From positions 3,448,658-3,512,657 of the forward strand of contig NZ_CP046566.1 of the NCBI RefSeq assembly GCF_009740285.1: a stretch of DNA of 64,000 nucleotides, given 5' to 3'. The stretch's first letter is position 1, and every line of letters begins with the position of its first letter. The DNA is from Phnomibacter ginsenosidimutans. GTDB lineage: Bacteria > Bacteroidota > Bacteroidia > Chitinophagales > Chitinophagaceae. Positions 54,914-63,872 of this stretch are shown here, piece by piece. The notes under the pieces were generated by a model. The model ran no database searches. It saw only the letters and a list, made by a program, of their open reading frames with translations, and was not told where the DNA came from. A program made the position numbers and the translations under genes.

Positions 54914-55761
54914 ATGAAACTGACACTTGGTTTTTCTCCCTGTCCCAACGACACCTTCATTTTTGATGCACTGGTCAACAACAAAATTGACAGCGGCGAT
55001 CTGGAATTTGAAGTGGTACTGGAAGACGTACAAACGCTGAACCAATGGGCGAAAGCAGGCAAGCTCGACATCAGCAAAATCAGCTACGGCGTTACACCAA
55101 AAATTACGGACAACTACGTAGTGCTGAATAGCGGCGGTGCTTTGGGCAAAGGGGTAGGACCATTGCTAATTTCGAAGAACGAAGTACGAGGTACGAAGGA
55201 TGGAAATCGTTGGCAGGAAATACAGGAGTTGGTAAATGCTTCAATCATTGCTGTACCCGGCGAAGACACCACTGCGCATTTCTTGTTTTCGCAGGCATTT
55301 CCGCAGGCTACCAAAAAAGTATTCAAACGCTTTGATGAGATTGAAGCATTTGTAAGTAACGGCGAAGGATTGGGGGTGATCATTCACGAAAACAGATTTA
55401 CGTACCAGGAAAAGGCTTGCACAAAATCATCGATCTCGGCGATTTTTGGGAACAAACCACAGGCAATCCTATTCCACTTGGTGGTATTGTGATGAAAAGA
55501 AGTTTTGATGCAGCACTCATTCAACGTGTAGATGCATTGATACACGAAAGCCTGCAGTATGCATTTGCCCACTACCCTGCTGTAACTGACTATGTACGTT
55601 GTCATGCACAGGAAATGAGTGAGGATGTAATGCGTCAACACATCAATTTGTATGTGAATGATTACTCACTTAATCTGGGCGATGCAGGTAAGGCAGCGGT
55701 ATTACAAATGATGGAAACCTTGGGTAAGAAAGCTTATCCACCACAAACGGTTTTTGCGTAG
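54914..55761 (+). CDS. mqnD: 1,4-dihydroxy-6-naphthoate synthase MqnD (frameshifted)
   Basis: MqnD converts cyclic dehypoxanthine futalosine to 1,4-dihydroxy-6-naphthoate. The repaired protein has 282 residues. GFSPCPNDTFIFDALV is diagnostic for MqnD, SKISYGVTPKITDNYVVLNSGGALG follows, GVIIHENRFTYQ is conserved, and IPLGGIVMKRSF and SLNLGDAGKAAV lie in the C-terminal half. One A is missing from the run 55410-55413; restoring it gives YQEKGLHKIIDLGDF. A tandem heptamer array (55173-55200) lies in the coding sequence and adds about a dozen residues after LLISK that I do not expect in the family. Confidence 0.9.
55173..55200 (+). repeat. Tandem heptamer CGAAGTA x4 inside mqnD
   Basis: Units CGAAGAA, CGAAGTA, CGAGGTA, CGAAGGA lie end to end within the mqnD coding sequence and encode part of SKNEVRGTKDGN. 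Confidence 0.65.
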
Positions 55762-55769
55762 CCCTGAGT

Positions 55770-55798
55770 TTTGCTTCGCGTTGATGATTGTACATTTG
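55770..55798 (+). promoter_or_regulatory. Promoter of the MFS transporter gene
   Basis: TTTG (55770-55773), 17 bases, TACATTTG (55791-55798); ATG is 56 bases further on at 55854. Confidence 0.6.
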
Positions 55799-55853
55799 CA
55801 ACGCATCATTTCTACAACATTGCCCGCCATTACACAACAATACTACCAGTAGA

Positions 55854-57008
55854 ATGGAAGCCAATGTAGCCAGTCCTTTATCGCCACGAAGCCACCGCAT
55901 TGCTGTGGCTGTATTTTTTTTCACCGCCGGATTTACGTTTGCCAGTTGGGCCAGCCGCATACCACAAGTGCAGGCCAAGCTGCAACTGAACGAAGCCCAA
56001 CTGGGTAGCGTGTTGCTGGCATTGCCGTTTGGTTTGTTGGTGAGCTCCTTCATTTCGGGTGCCATGGTTACCAAATTTGGCAGCCGCAATGTGCTGCGCA
56101 TAGCCGCGTTTGCGTACCCTACTATTTTATTGTCTATTGGTTTTACGGAAGCAATATGGCAATTGGTGGTTGCCTTGTTTTTCTTTGGTTTGTCGGGCAA
56201 TATGATGAATGTATCGGTAAACACACAAGCCGTGGCCGTGGAGAAATTGTATGGCCGCACCATCATGGCCTCCTTTCATGGCATTTGGAGTTTGGCTGGT
56301 TTTAGCGGTGCTGCAGTAGGTGCATTGCTCATGGGATTGCAGCTGCTTACATGGCAACACTTCGCCATTATTGCCGCCACAGTGTACACACTCACGTTCA
56401 TTTTTTTATCGAGAACCATTCCTACTACTGCTGCAAAAAAATCGCAATCTGCATTTGCATTGCCCAACAAACAAATTCTCAAACTGGGTGCCATTGCATT
56501 TGCCTGTTTGCTCTGCGAAGGCACCATGTTCGACTGGAGTGGTGTGTATTTTAAAAAGGCCGTGCAAGTACCTCCTTCATTAACGGGCTTGGGTTATGCA
56601 GCATTTATGGGATGCATGGCCACCGGCAGGTTTATGGCCGATAAAGTGGTGATGCGGGTTGGCTCACGACTCATGCTGCGAGGTGCAGGATTTTTAATAG
56701 CTACAGGCTTAATGACAGCGGTATTGTTTCCTACCATTGGAGCGGCAACCATAGGTTTTATGTTGGTGGGTTTTGGTGTAAGCAGTGTGGTGCCGCTGGT
56801 GTACAGCCAGGCAGGCCGTAGTACTACTTTACAACCCGGACAAGCATTGGCCATGGTGTCCACTTTTGGCTATGCCGGTTTTTTATCGGGCCCGCCCATC
56901 ATTGGTTTTGTAGCCGAAGCCACCAACCTGCGCTGGAGCTTTGCCATGGTAGCATTGGTAGGCCTGAGCACCAGTATTTTGGCGGGTGCATTGCCGAAGA
57001 AAAAGTAG
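55854..57008 (+). CDS. Major facilitator superfamily transporter
   Basis: A 384-residue membrane protein with about twelve hydrophobic segments. FASWASRIPQVQAKLQLNEAQLG, ISGAMVTKFGSRNVLRIAA (the loop 2-3 motif with Gly and Arg) and YSQAGRSTTLQPGQALAMVSTFGYAG resemble the YbjJ/fucose-permease-like group. Substrate cannot be told. ATG 55854 was chosen because it gives a short cytoplasmic N-terminus; a good promoter lies upstream. Confidence 0.88.
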   Translation: MEANVASPLSPRSHRIAVAVFFFTAGFTFASWASRIPQVQAKLQLNEAQLGSVLLALPFGLLVSSFISGAMVTKFGSRNVLRIAAFAYPTILLSIGFTEAIWQLVVALFFFGLSGNMMNVSVNTQAVAVEKLYGRTIMASFHGIWSLAGFSGAAVGALLMGLQLLTWQHFAIIAATVYTLTFIFLSRTIPTTAAKKSQSAFALPNKQILKLGAIAFACLLCEGTMFDWSGVYFKKAVQVPPSLTGLGYAAFMGCMATGRFMADKVVMRVGSRLMLRGAGFLIATGLMTAVLFPTIGAATIGFMLVGFGVSSVVPLVYSQAGRSTTLQPGQALAMVSTFGYAGFLSGPPIIGFVAEATNLRWSFAMVALVGLSTSILAGALPKKK

Positions 57009-57016
57009 TTGTCATT

Positions 57017-57415
57017 TCATCGTATCAAAAAGTAAATACGTATGGCCTCTTTCATTTCCACTGGTTTGCCGGCAATAGAGCCGGGCTTCCATGCAGGCAT
57101 TTTTTGAAAAGCATTAACTACCCTTTGAGCCAGTCTTTCATACTTGTACCCTTCTGCTTTTATTGCTACAATTTTTCCTGAAATACCCACGGTGAAGGTG
57201 ATCCTAACAGTATCTGTGATGTCATTTTTGTAAGCCCACTTTGGGTACTTTATTGCACTCTGTAAATACTGATGAATGGCACTAATACCTCCGGGAAATT
57301 CCGGAAAGGTTTCATCACAGTTGGGTATAATCAAGTCTTCTTTATACTCAAACTGTGCAAGTAATTTATTACAAGAGAGAAGTAATAGTACTATGAAGTA
57401 TTTACTGATTTGCAT
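57017..57415 (-). CDS. Exported stand-alone TonB C-terminal domain protein
   Basis: A 132-residue protein: a signal peptide (MQISKYFIVLLLLSCNKLLAQ) followed by FPEFPGGISAIHQYLQSAIKYP, VRITFTVGISGKIVAIKAEG and MPAWKPGSIAGKPVEMKEAI. This is the TonB C-terminal fold without the membrane anchor and proline-rich linker of true TonB. Such proteins are common in Bacteroidota and their role is unclear. In-frame ATGs at 57424 and 57421 lie within a hairpin stem; 57415 is preferred. Confidence 0.8.
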   Translation of the reverse strand: MQISKYFIVLLLLSCNKLLAQFEYKEDLIIPNCDETFPEFPGGISAIHQYLQSAIKYPKWAYKNDITDTVRITFTVGISGKIVAIKAEGYKYERLAQRVVNAFQKMPAWKPGSIAGKPVEMKEAIRIYFLIR

Positions 57416-57440
57416 TGTCATCATTTGCTATGATGACAAT
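57414..57440. promoter_or_regulatory. Hairpin over the start of the TonB-domain gene
   Basis: ATTGTCATCA (57414-57423) and TGATGACAAT (57431-57440) form a perfect 10-base-pair stem with a 7-base loop. It covers the possible start codons at 57421 and 57424 and touches the one at 57415. Confidence 0.4.
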
Positions 57441-57523
57441 GATGATTCATTTGCACAATGTGCAGTTGAAAGTTTCTGCAAAAAGATGCACTTAACTTAT
57501 CGTCAAGTCATCTACAGCTTCCT

Positions 57524-58827
57524 TTACCCCAACGCTTGCTTGTACACTTCCAGCACCCGTTTGCGGGCCATTTCATGATTTACAATGGGCGGCACATACT
57601 TCGTCAGGCTTTCAAATTCGGGTACCCATTTGCGAACGTATTTCAATTGCGGGTCAAACTTTTGTGTTTGCAGGCTGGGGTTAAACACCCGGAAATAAGG
57701 CGCTGCATCGCAGCCGCTGCTGGCAGCCCATTGCCAGCCACCGTTGTTGGCCGCCAAGTCAAAGTCGAGTAGTTTTTGTGCAAAATAAGCTTCGCCCCAG
57801 CGCCAGTCGATGAGCAAATGCTTGGTGAGAAAAGAAGCCACAATCATGCGAACACGATTGTGCATAAATCCAGTCTCGTTGAGTTCCCGCATGCCGGCAT
57901 CTACAATGGGATAGCCCGTGTTGCCTTCGCACCACGCTTTAAACTCTGCTTCATTATTCCGCCACTGAATTAACTCGTATTGGGGTTTAAAAGCCTGCCC
58001 CTTGCCCACCTGCGGAAAGTGCCATAATATCATGTGGTAAAAATCACGCCAGATGAGTTCGTTCAAAAAACCTTCGCTGAGTGGCTGCGCATAGGCCGCC
58101 AGTTTGCGAATGCTGAGTGTACCAAAACGCAGGTGTACACCCAATCGGGATGTGCCCTCAATCGCCGGAATATCCCGCTGGTCTTTGTATTTTTTTATCA
58201 GTTCCGCTTTCAGCAACCGTGCCGGAAAAGGTTTGTCTACCTGCTGAAAACCCATGCTCTCCAAGCTGGGAATTGGCTTTGCTTCCAGTTGTAAAAACGC
58301 TGCGAAATATTTTTCCGTAGGATAGGCTTTCAGATAAAAGGCATTGAGTTTGGCTTTCCATTTTTTGCTGTAAGGCGTAAAAACAGTGTAAGGTTTGCCA
58401 TCATCTTTCAGCACTTCGTCTTGCTCAAAAATCACCTGGTCTTTATAGGTATGAAAGCCAATGTTTTTGCAGCCAGCATTTGTTGCACGACCGCATCTCG
58501 TTCTAAAGCGTAGGGTTCATAATCGTGGTTCGTAAACACGTTAGCCACCGCATAGTCCTTCAGAATTTGTGGCCACACGGCATCAGCAAAACCATAATAC
58601 ACATGCATGGTGCTCCCCATGGCTTTCAGCTGCTGCTGCATATCCTGCAAAGCCGCATGAATAAATTCTACTCTTCTGTCGGCCTTGTCTTCCAGCTTAT
58701 CCAAAATATGCCTGTCGAAAATAAACACCGGTACTACCGACAAGCCGGCCTTGAGTGCATGATACAAAGCAGCGTTGTCGGTCAGGCGCAGGTCGCGGCG
58801 AAACCACATGATATTGACAGCAGACAT
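57524..58827 (-). CDS. Cryptochrome/deoxyribodipyrimidine photolyase (frameshifted)
   Basis: A repaired 434-residue flavoprotein that repairs UV-induced pyrimidine dimers with blue light. VNIMWFRRDLRLTDNAALYHAL is the class I N-terminus. The FAD-binding half has GTSRLGVHLRFGTLSIRKL, FLNELIWRDFYHMILWHFP, GYPIVDAGMRELNETGFMHN and NNGGWQWAASSGCDAAPYF, the last holding the tryptophans near the lesion and electron chain. One A is missing from the run opposite 58464-58468; restoring it joins AAKNIGFHTYK to DQVIFEQDEV. ATG 58827 begins the conserved N-terminus. Confidence 0.92.
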
Positions 58828-58876
58828 ATTGGTGCGATTAGGTTGTGTGCATAAAACAAGCACCGCAGCAAATAGT

Positions 58877-59716
58877 TTATTGCCACAAAGGCTGCAGCAA
58901 TTGTGCATGTATTTTGGCTGCCCATTTGCTACCGTATGCTTGGTTGCCAATGCGCTGCACCCATTTCAAACCGTAAATGGCGTTGGTCAAAAACACTTCG
59001 TCGGCAGCCAGTAACCGTTCTTCTGTTACTGCTGACTCAATGGCCGAAAATCCTTTGTTGGCAGCATTTTCCAGCAAGTATCTGCGTACAGTACCGCTTA
59101 CCGGACCTTCGGTTAATGCAGGCGTTACCAATGTGTCGCCTTCCACCAACCATAGGTTGGCAATGCTGCTATCCGCTACTCGTCCATGCTGATTGAGCAC
59201 CAACATATCGTTGCAATGCTGTGCTTTTGCAGCTATGGCAGCCATGGCATAGAGCAGGTAATTGTTGCTTTTGATGTTGGCCAAAGTATCGCAGGCTTTG
59301 TGGCCATCGCGGTAAATATCAAGTACCAAACCGTTGCTGTTGAGCTGATTGTTTTCTTCATTCAATGGCCAGGATTGAATGAGCAGATTGGGGCGCATGT
59401 TCGATGGATCGTACAAGCCGCCATCGCCCCGAAAAACCGTAACCCGAATACGGGCCAAAGTTTGATGCTGGTTTTTTGCAGCCAGTTCTTCTATGCGTTG
59501 AATGATATACGTTGGTGTAAAATAGGACGGACAATCGAAATGCAATTGCGCCAAGGATGCAAACAAACGCCCGGTGTGGTAATGCGGTTGCAACACTTGA
59601 CCATGCATGAGTTTGATGGTTTCAAAACAACCATCGCCATACCGAAAGGAGCGGTTATTGACAGATACCGTCGCCTTTTGCTCGTTGATAAAATGTCCGT
59701 TGAGATAGACTAACAT
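58877..59716 (-). CDS. Class IV aminotransferase (aminodeoxychorismate lyase-like)
   Basis: A 279-residue fold-type IV PLP enzyme. MLVYLNGHFINEQKATVSVNN, SFRYGDGCFETI and ANIKSNNYLLYAMAAIAAK are typical, with the PLP lysine in NIKSNN. NGRVADSSIANLWLV-like and LTEGPVSGTVRRYLLENA segments follow, and VFLTNAIYGLKWV is close to the C-terminus. The family covers PabC (folate synthesis), branched-chain and D-amino-acid aminotransferases; the short length favours PabC. ATG 59716 is the chosen start. Confidence 0.85.
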   Translation of the reverse strand: MLVYLNGHFINEQKATVSVNNRSFRYGDGCFETIKLMHGQVLQPHYHTGRLFASLAQLHFDCPSYFTPTYIIQRIEELAAKNQHQTLARIRVTVFRGDGGLYDPSNMRPNLLIQSWPLNEENNQLNSNGLVLDIYRDGHKACDTLANIKSNNYLLYAMAAIAAKAQHCNDMLVLNQHGRVADSSIANLWLVEGDTLVTPALTEGPVSGTVRRYLLENAANKGFSAIESAVTEERLLAADEVFLTNAIYGLKWVQRIGNQAYGSKWAAKIHAQLLQPLWQ

Positions 59717-59792
59717 AATGGAGGTTGCACTTGCTGGTGCAGGCTGCAAAGTACAACTGTATCATTAATCAAACGGGTAGAGAAAAGCTGCA

Positions 59793-60446
59793 TTACAGGT
59801 TCATCACCGGTATATCACCTTCTACTACGAGGCGGCCTTCAGTTTTGGCTTGCACTTCTTCTACGGTTACACCCGGCGCCAATTCCCGCAGCTCAAATCC
59901 ACGTTCCGTTACATCAAACAGTCCCAGCTCCGTTACAATTTTTTTGACACAGCGAACACCAGTAATGGGCAAGGAACACTGCTTGAGCAGTTTGCTTTCA
60001 CCCGCTTTGTTTACGTGTTGCATGGCCACAATGATGTTTTTGGCGCTGGCTACCAAATCCATGGCGCCACCCATGCCTTTCACCATTTTACCGGGTATTT
60101 TCCAGTTGGCAATATCACCGTTGTCGGCTACTTCCATAGCACCCAAAACCGTGAGGTCTACTTTGCCGGCACGAATCATACCGAAGCTCATGGCGCTGTC
60201 GAAAAACACAGAGCCCGGCACGGTGGTAATGGTTTGCTTGCCTGCATTAATCAGGTCGGGGTCCTCCTCACCTTCAAATGGGAATGGGCCCATGCCCAGC
60301 AAGCCGTTTTCACTTTGCAACACCACGTTTACACCGGCAGGAATATAGTTGGCTACCAATGTGGGAATGCCAATGCCTAAATTCACGTACATACCATCAC
60401 GCAGTTCCTGTGCAATGCGCTTCGCTATTTGATTTTTATCGAGCAT
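59793..60446 (-). CDS. 3-oxoacid CoA-transferase subunit B
   Basis: A 217-residue beta subunit of a succinyl-CoA:3-ketoacid CoA-transferase type enzyme that moves CoA between succinate and acetoacetate. The catalytic Glu is in VVLQSENGLLGMGP (near residue 45). NLGIGIPTLVANYIP, GKMVKGMGGAMDLV and ITELGLFDV-like VTELGLFDVT are family segments. The alpha subunit is encoded 101 bases upstream on the same strand. Confidence 0.93.
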   Translation of the reverse strand: MLDKNQIAKRIAQELRDGMYVNLGIGIPTLVANYIPAGVNVVLQSENGLLGMGPFPFEGEEDPDLINAGKQTITTVPGSVFFDSAMSFGMIRAGKVDLTVLGAMEVADNGDIANWKIPGKMVKGMGGAMDLVASAKNIIVAMQHVNKAGESKLLKQCSLPITGVRCVKKIVTELGLFDVTERGFELRELAPGVTVEEVQAKTEGRLVVEGDIPVMNL

Positions 60447-60455
60447 GATTCAATG

Positions 60456-60487
60456 TGCTAATGTGCTGATTTGAAAATGTGCTAATG
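60456..60487 (+). repeat. Four-unit octamer array, consensus GTGCTAAT
   Basis: Units GTGCTAAT, GTGCTGAT, TTGAAAAT, GTGCTAAT. It lies in the gap between the two CoA-transferase genes, 9 bases beyond the subunit B start. Confidence 0.7.
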
Positions 60488-60547
60488 AAAAGGCCAGAAT
60501 GTTAGTACAATGTTTTACTGGATGCAGCTAACATAACTTCAAATGAG

Positions 60548-61264
60548 TTACTCTGCAGCCTGTTTACGAACAGTGCGTTGTTCGATGCGCTTTTCGTAAT
60601 TCACCCCTTGGAAAATACGGTGCACATAAATACCAGGTGTATGAATAAAGTTGGGATCAAGTTCGCCAGCAGGTACCAGCTCTTCTACTTCTGCAATCGT
60701 AATTTTTCCCGCCATCGCCATCATGGGGTTGAAGTTGCGGGCCGTGTCTTTGTAAATGAGGTTGCCCTGTGTATCGCCTTTCCAGGCTTTTACAATGGCG
60801 AAGTCCGCTTCAAATGCGTACTCCATCAGGTAGTCTTTTTCTTCGCCGTTGAAAGCAAAGCGACGCACTTCTTTTCCTTGAGCTACTTCGGTACCAACAC
60901 CAGCCGGTGTAAAGATGGCAGGCATGCCATAGCCAGCTGCCAAACAGCGGGTAGCCAGTGTTCCTTGCGGAATCAATTCTACTTCCAATTCGCCACTGAG
61001 CAACTGTCTTTCAAACTCGGCGTTCTCTCCTACATACGAAGAAATCATTTTTTTCACCTGACGCTGTTGCAGCATCAGGCCAATGCCAAAGTCATCCACA
61101 CCAGCGTTGTTCGAAATGCATGTGAGTCCGGTTACTTTTTTGGCTACGAGTGCAGCAATGGCATTTTCTGGAATACCACACAAACCAAAACCACCCAACA
61201 TAAGGGTAGCACCGTTGACAATGTCGGCTACAGCAGTAGCCGCATCAGTATACACTTTATTCAT
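60548..61264 (-). CDS. 3-oxoacid CoA-transferase subunit A
   Basis: A 238-residue alpha subunit partner of the gene downstream. GATLMLGGFGLCGIPENAI is the CoA-binding glycine-rich segment, followed by CISNNAGVDDFGIG, LIPQGTLATRCLAAGYGMPAIFTPAGVGT and FNPMMAMAGKITIAEVEELV. ATG 61264 (MNKVYTDAATAVADI) was chosen over longer in-frame codons. It overlaps the end of the DUF4296 gene by 8 bases, so the two are translationally close. Confidence 0.93.
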   Translation of the reverse strand: MNKVYTDAATAVADIVNGATLMLGGFGLCGIPENAIAALVAKKVTGLTCISNNAGVDDFGIGLMLQQRQVKKMISSYVGENAEFERQLLSGELEVELIPQGTLATRCLAAGYGMPAIFTPAGVGTEVAQGKEVRRFAFNGEEKDYLMEYAFEADFAIVKAWKGDTQGNLIYKDTARNFNPMMAMAGKITIAEVEELVPAGELDPNFIHTPGIYVHRIFQGVNYEKRIEQRTVRKQAAE

Positions 61265-61670
61265 TGGCAGAGCGAATTTGTTTACGAACCTTAGGCGCAC
61301 TGGTATCTGCAGCGGTTTCTTCGGGAGCAAACAAAATTTCACGCTGCTTACTACCATATGCATTTACAGAATCCATGAGTATTCTGTAGCGCTTCGGATC
61401 GTTTCGGTAAATGTCCAACGTGTAAAAGAAATCATCGGCGGAAACCTTGTGAAAGGCTAAAATTTTTGCATAAACCGCCATGGCAGCACTGTCAGCGTTG
61501 CGGGCACTATCCCTTACCAGATAATACGTATGGAAGGCTTCTCCTCTCGACAAATCCCACATGATTTGTTTCATCTGTCCTTCGCTCAATTCATGCTTGC
61601 CGCCTTTACAGGCAGCCAACAGGCAAATGGCAGTTGCTACCAAAATCAGTCCTTTCATGGCATGCCTCAT
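61257..61670 (-). CDS. DUF4296 lipoprotein
   Basis: A 137-residue lipoprotein: signal peptide MKGLILVATAICLLAAC with the lipobox cysteine near residue 21 of the full frame. EGQMKQIMWDLSRGEAFHTYY is typical of DUF4296, and the remainder is helical and charged. Function unknown. Its first ATG (61670) overlaps the PorD stop as ATGA; ATG 61658 is an alternative. The gene order coaBC-porD-DUF4296 recurs in Bacteroidota. Confidence 0.85.
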   Translation of the reverse strand: MRHAMKGLILVATAICLLAACKGGKHELSEGQMKQIMWDLSRGEAFHTYYLVRDSARNADSAAMAVYAKILAFHKVSADDFFYTLDIYRNDPKRYRILMDSVNAYGSKQREILFAPEETAADTSAPKVRKQIRSANE

Positions 61671-62602
61671 TTCAATTGCTCCCTGTATTTTTTGGCGTTG
61701 GTTACGTCAATTTTTTCCAGCATACCCACTGCCCGCTGCATTTGGTCGGGAGCAGCTTTTTTCATGATTTGAATGATTTCATCACTTTTGCTCTGCATGA
61801 AAAATTGCAACACCATCGTGTTTTGATTACTCGTGTTGTAAGTATGCAGCAGGTTGATGACGTTCATCATTTCCTCTCTTGCCCGTCTTTCATCGTCGTA
61901 AAAATAGTCGAGGCTATTGCGGTAGTATTGATAGATGGCATCATGCATCAGCGTGTATCGTTCGTTCATGAAATTTTCTGCCAACCAATACCGGTTACGC
62001 AACCCATCAAACTGCGACCAACCATAAATGGAGTTGCCTGTAGGTGCATTGTTGACGATAAACAAAGCTTTTTTGAAGAAGGGTGATCCGCCTTTGATAC
62101 TGAAACTATCATAGTCAACACCCAAAATGATATTTACATAATAGGCCAATACTGCCGGTAAATTCACCGCCAAGGGATCTGATGCATTCAATCTGTTTTC
62201 GTTGAATTCAACTGGTTGAAATTCTACGTAGCGAAAACGGATATCGTTGTCTTGCCAGTTGATGAGTGGTGATTGATAATTGCTATTAAAAACAGGCCTT
62301 GCCGCTTGAATGATGAGCGAAGCAGTGTATACATTTTGCTCCACCATTTTATCGAGGTTCAAAATGAAGTTGCACTCAATGCGTTCGTTCACCTTGAAGT
62401 TATCCTCTGTCCACTTGCGGTTGTTGAGCAGGTTGTTGAGCTGCGTTTGCAAAGTGGTGAAAATACGTTTGTCTACCTGCGTGGCTATTCTGTTTGACAA
62501 CACTGTCACCTTTGCAGAAATTTCCTGCGCCTGTGTGCTTTGCCAACCAATGCTAAGCATCAATACAAACACGATATGGTAAAACGAATTATGCTTTTTC
62601 AT
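61667..62602 (-). CDS. porD: Type IX secretion protein PorD (DUF4835)
   Basis: A 311-residue exported protein: signal peptide MKKHNSFYHIVFVLMLSIG ending QAQ. SAKVTVLSNRIATQVDKRIF, NERIECNFILNLDKMVEQNVY, FNSNYQSPLINWQDNDIRFRYVE and YDSFSIKGGSPFFKKAL are characteristic of DUF4835, which current annotation equates with PorD. PorD is required for type IX secretion in Porphyromonas, though its exact role is unsettled. The gene starts 14 bases inside the end of coaBC, so translation may be coupled. Confidence 0.87.
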   Translation of the reverse strand: MKKHNSFYHIVFVLMLSIGWQSTQAQEISAKVTVLSNRIATQVDKRIFTTLQTQLNNLLNNRKWTEDNFKVNERIECNFILNLDKMVEQNVYTASLIIQAARPVFNSNYQSPLINWQDNDIRFRYVEFQPVEFNENRLNASDPLAVNLPAVLAYYVNIILGVDYDSFSIKGGSPFFKKALFIVNNAPTGNSIYGWSQFDGLRNRYWLAENFMNERYTLMHDAIYQYYRNSLDYFYDDERRAREEMMNVINLLHTYNTSNQNTMVLQFFMQSKSDEIIQIMKKAAPDQMQRAVGMLEKIDVTNAKKYREQLK

Positions 62603-63800
62603 GGATTCTTTTAGCAATCAGAGAAACGATTTCTTTGGCCAAATCTTGTTTGGTCATCAGTGGCAATGACAGCGGCCCTGCTTCTGGTTCAAAAATAGTG
62701 ACTTTGTTGTTGGCGCTACCAAAGCCAGCGCCTTTGTCTTGCATGGAATTCATTACTATCATGTCGGCATTTTTACGCCGTAGTTTATCCATGGCATGAG
62801 CAGCTTCGTCATTGGTTTCCAGCGCAAAGCCCACTACCCATTGATTGGAGCTTTTATTCATACCGCAGTGTAGCAGAATGTCCGGATTTTTCACCAACGA
62901 AAATTCCAGTTCATCTACCTGCTTTTTTATTTTTTGATGAGCCACTGTTGCAGGTCGATAATCGGCAACTGCCGCAGCCATTACAGCTATTTGTGTGGAA
63001 GGAAAAACGCCTGCCACAGCATCAAACATTTGCTGGGCTGTAGTTACCTTGATGGTTTCAACACCCACATTGGCTGTCAAATGCGTTGGCCCCAATACAA
63101 GGGTTGTTTGTGCTCCTGCAGCATGCAAAGCATTGGCAATTGTAATGCCCATGAGCCCGCTGGAATGATTGCCAATGAAACGAACCGGATCAATGGGTTC
63201 GTAGGTTGGCCCTGCAGTTACAACTGCCGATAAACCAGCCAGTGGCTTTTCTTTGGCGAGTTGCATTTCAATCTGTTGGAAAATTTCGACTGGCTCTATC
63301 AATCGGCCTTGGCCTGTAAGGCCACTGCCTAACTCGCCATAGCCCACGGGCAGCACAACATGTCCATCTTGCAATAGCGTATTGATATTGCGCTTTGTTG
63401 CAGCATGCAACCACATGTCTTCGTCCATGGCAGGCGCAATCACTACAGGGCATGTGGCACTCAGGAAAACAGCCATCAACAAGTTGTCGCAAACACCATT
63501 GGCCATTTTGGCAATACTATTACAGGTAGCTGGTGCAATCACCATGATGTCGGCCCAACGCCCCAGCATTACATGATTGGCCCATGTATGATTGTCTTTT
63601 GTCCATTCAATTTCTACCGGATGCTTGCTAAGCGTAGCCAGCACCAATGGCGATACAAATTGCGTGGCCGCATCGGTCATTACCACTTTCACCTCTGCCC
63701 CTGCTTGCACCAGCAGCCGTAAAAGCAGAATACTTTTATAGGCAGCAATGCCGCCCGTAACACCCAACAATATTTTCTTGCCTTGCAATTGGCTGTTCAT
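62589..63800 (-). CDS. coaBC: CoaBC: phosphopantothenoylcysteine decarboxylase / phosphopantothenate-cysteine ligase
   Basis: A 403-residue bifunctional enzyme of coenzyme A synthesis. The N-terminal flavin decarboxylase half (CoaC) has ILLGVTGGIAAYKSILLL, the His-containing NHTWANHVMLGRWADIMVIAPAT-type region, and ATCNSIAKMANGVCDNLL. The C-terminal ligase half (CoaB) has VVTAGPTYEPIDPVRFIGN and VGFALETNDEAAHAMDKL. ATG 63800 gives MNSQLQGKKILLGV. rpoZ lies upstream, with an intervening hairpin. Confidence 0.95.
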   Translation of the reverse strand: MNSQLQGKKILLGVTGGIAAYKSILLLRLLVQAGAEVKVVMTDAATQFVSPLVLATLSKHPVEIEWTKDNHTWANHVMLGRWADIMVIAPATCNSIAKMANGVCDNLLMAVFLSATCPVVIAPAMDEDMWLHAATKRNINTLLQDGHVVLPVGYGELGSGLTGQGRLIEPVEIFQQIEMQLAKEKPLAGLSAVVTAGPTYEPIDPVRFIGNHSSGLMGITIANALHAAGAQTTLVLGPTHLTANVGVETIKVTTAQQMFDAVAGVFPSTQIAVMAAAVADYRPATVAHQKIKKQVDELEFSLVKNPDILLHCGMNKSSNQWVVGFALETNDEAAHAMDKLRRKNADMIVMNSMQDKGAGFGSANNKVTIFEPEAGPLSLPLMTKQDLAKEIVSLIAKRIHEKA

Positions 63801-63819
63801 GGCTGAAAGGTATTGAAAC

Positions 63820-63852
63820 AAAAAACGACAGCCATTGAAGCCATCGTTTTTA
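63820..63852 (-). terminator. Probable terminator of rpoZ
   Basis: On the minus strand AACGATGGC pairs (with two weak pairs) with GCTGTCGTT across a short loop, followed by T6. It lies between the rpoZ stop and the coaBC start and may only be partial, since coaBC has no clear promoter of its own. Confidence 0.5.
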
Positions 63853-63872
63853 ACATGCGGTATTGCTGCTGT

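Noticed and set aside
57009-57523. Toxin-antitoxin or small-gene cluster around the TonB-domain gene
   Set aside because: Only one supported gene is present; other short frames lack ribosome sites and family features.
18781-60487. CRISPR array
   Set aside because: The tandem units are 7-8 bases with no spacers and no cas genes are present.
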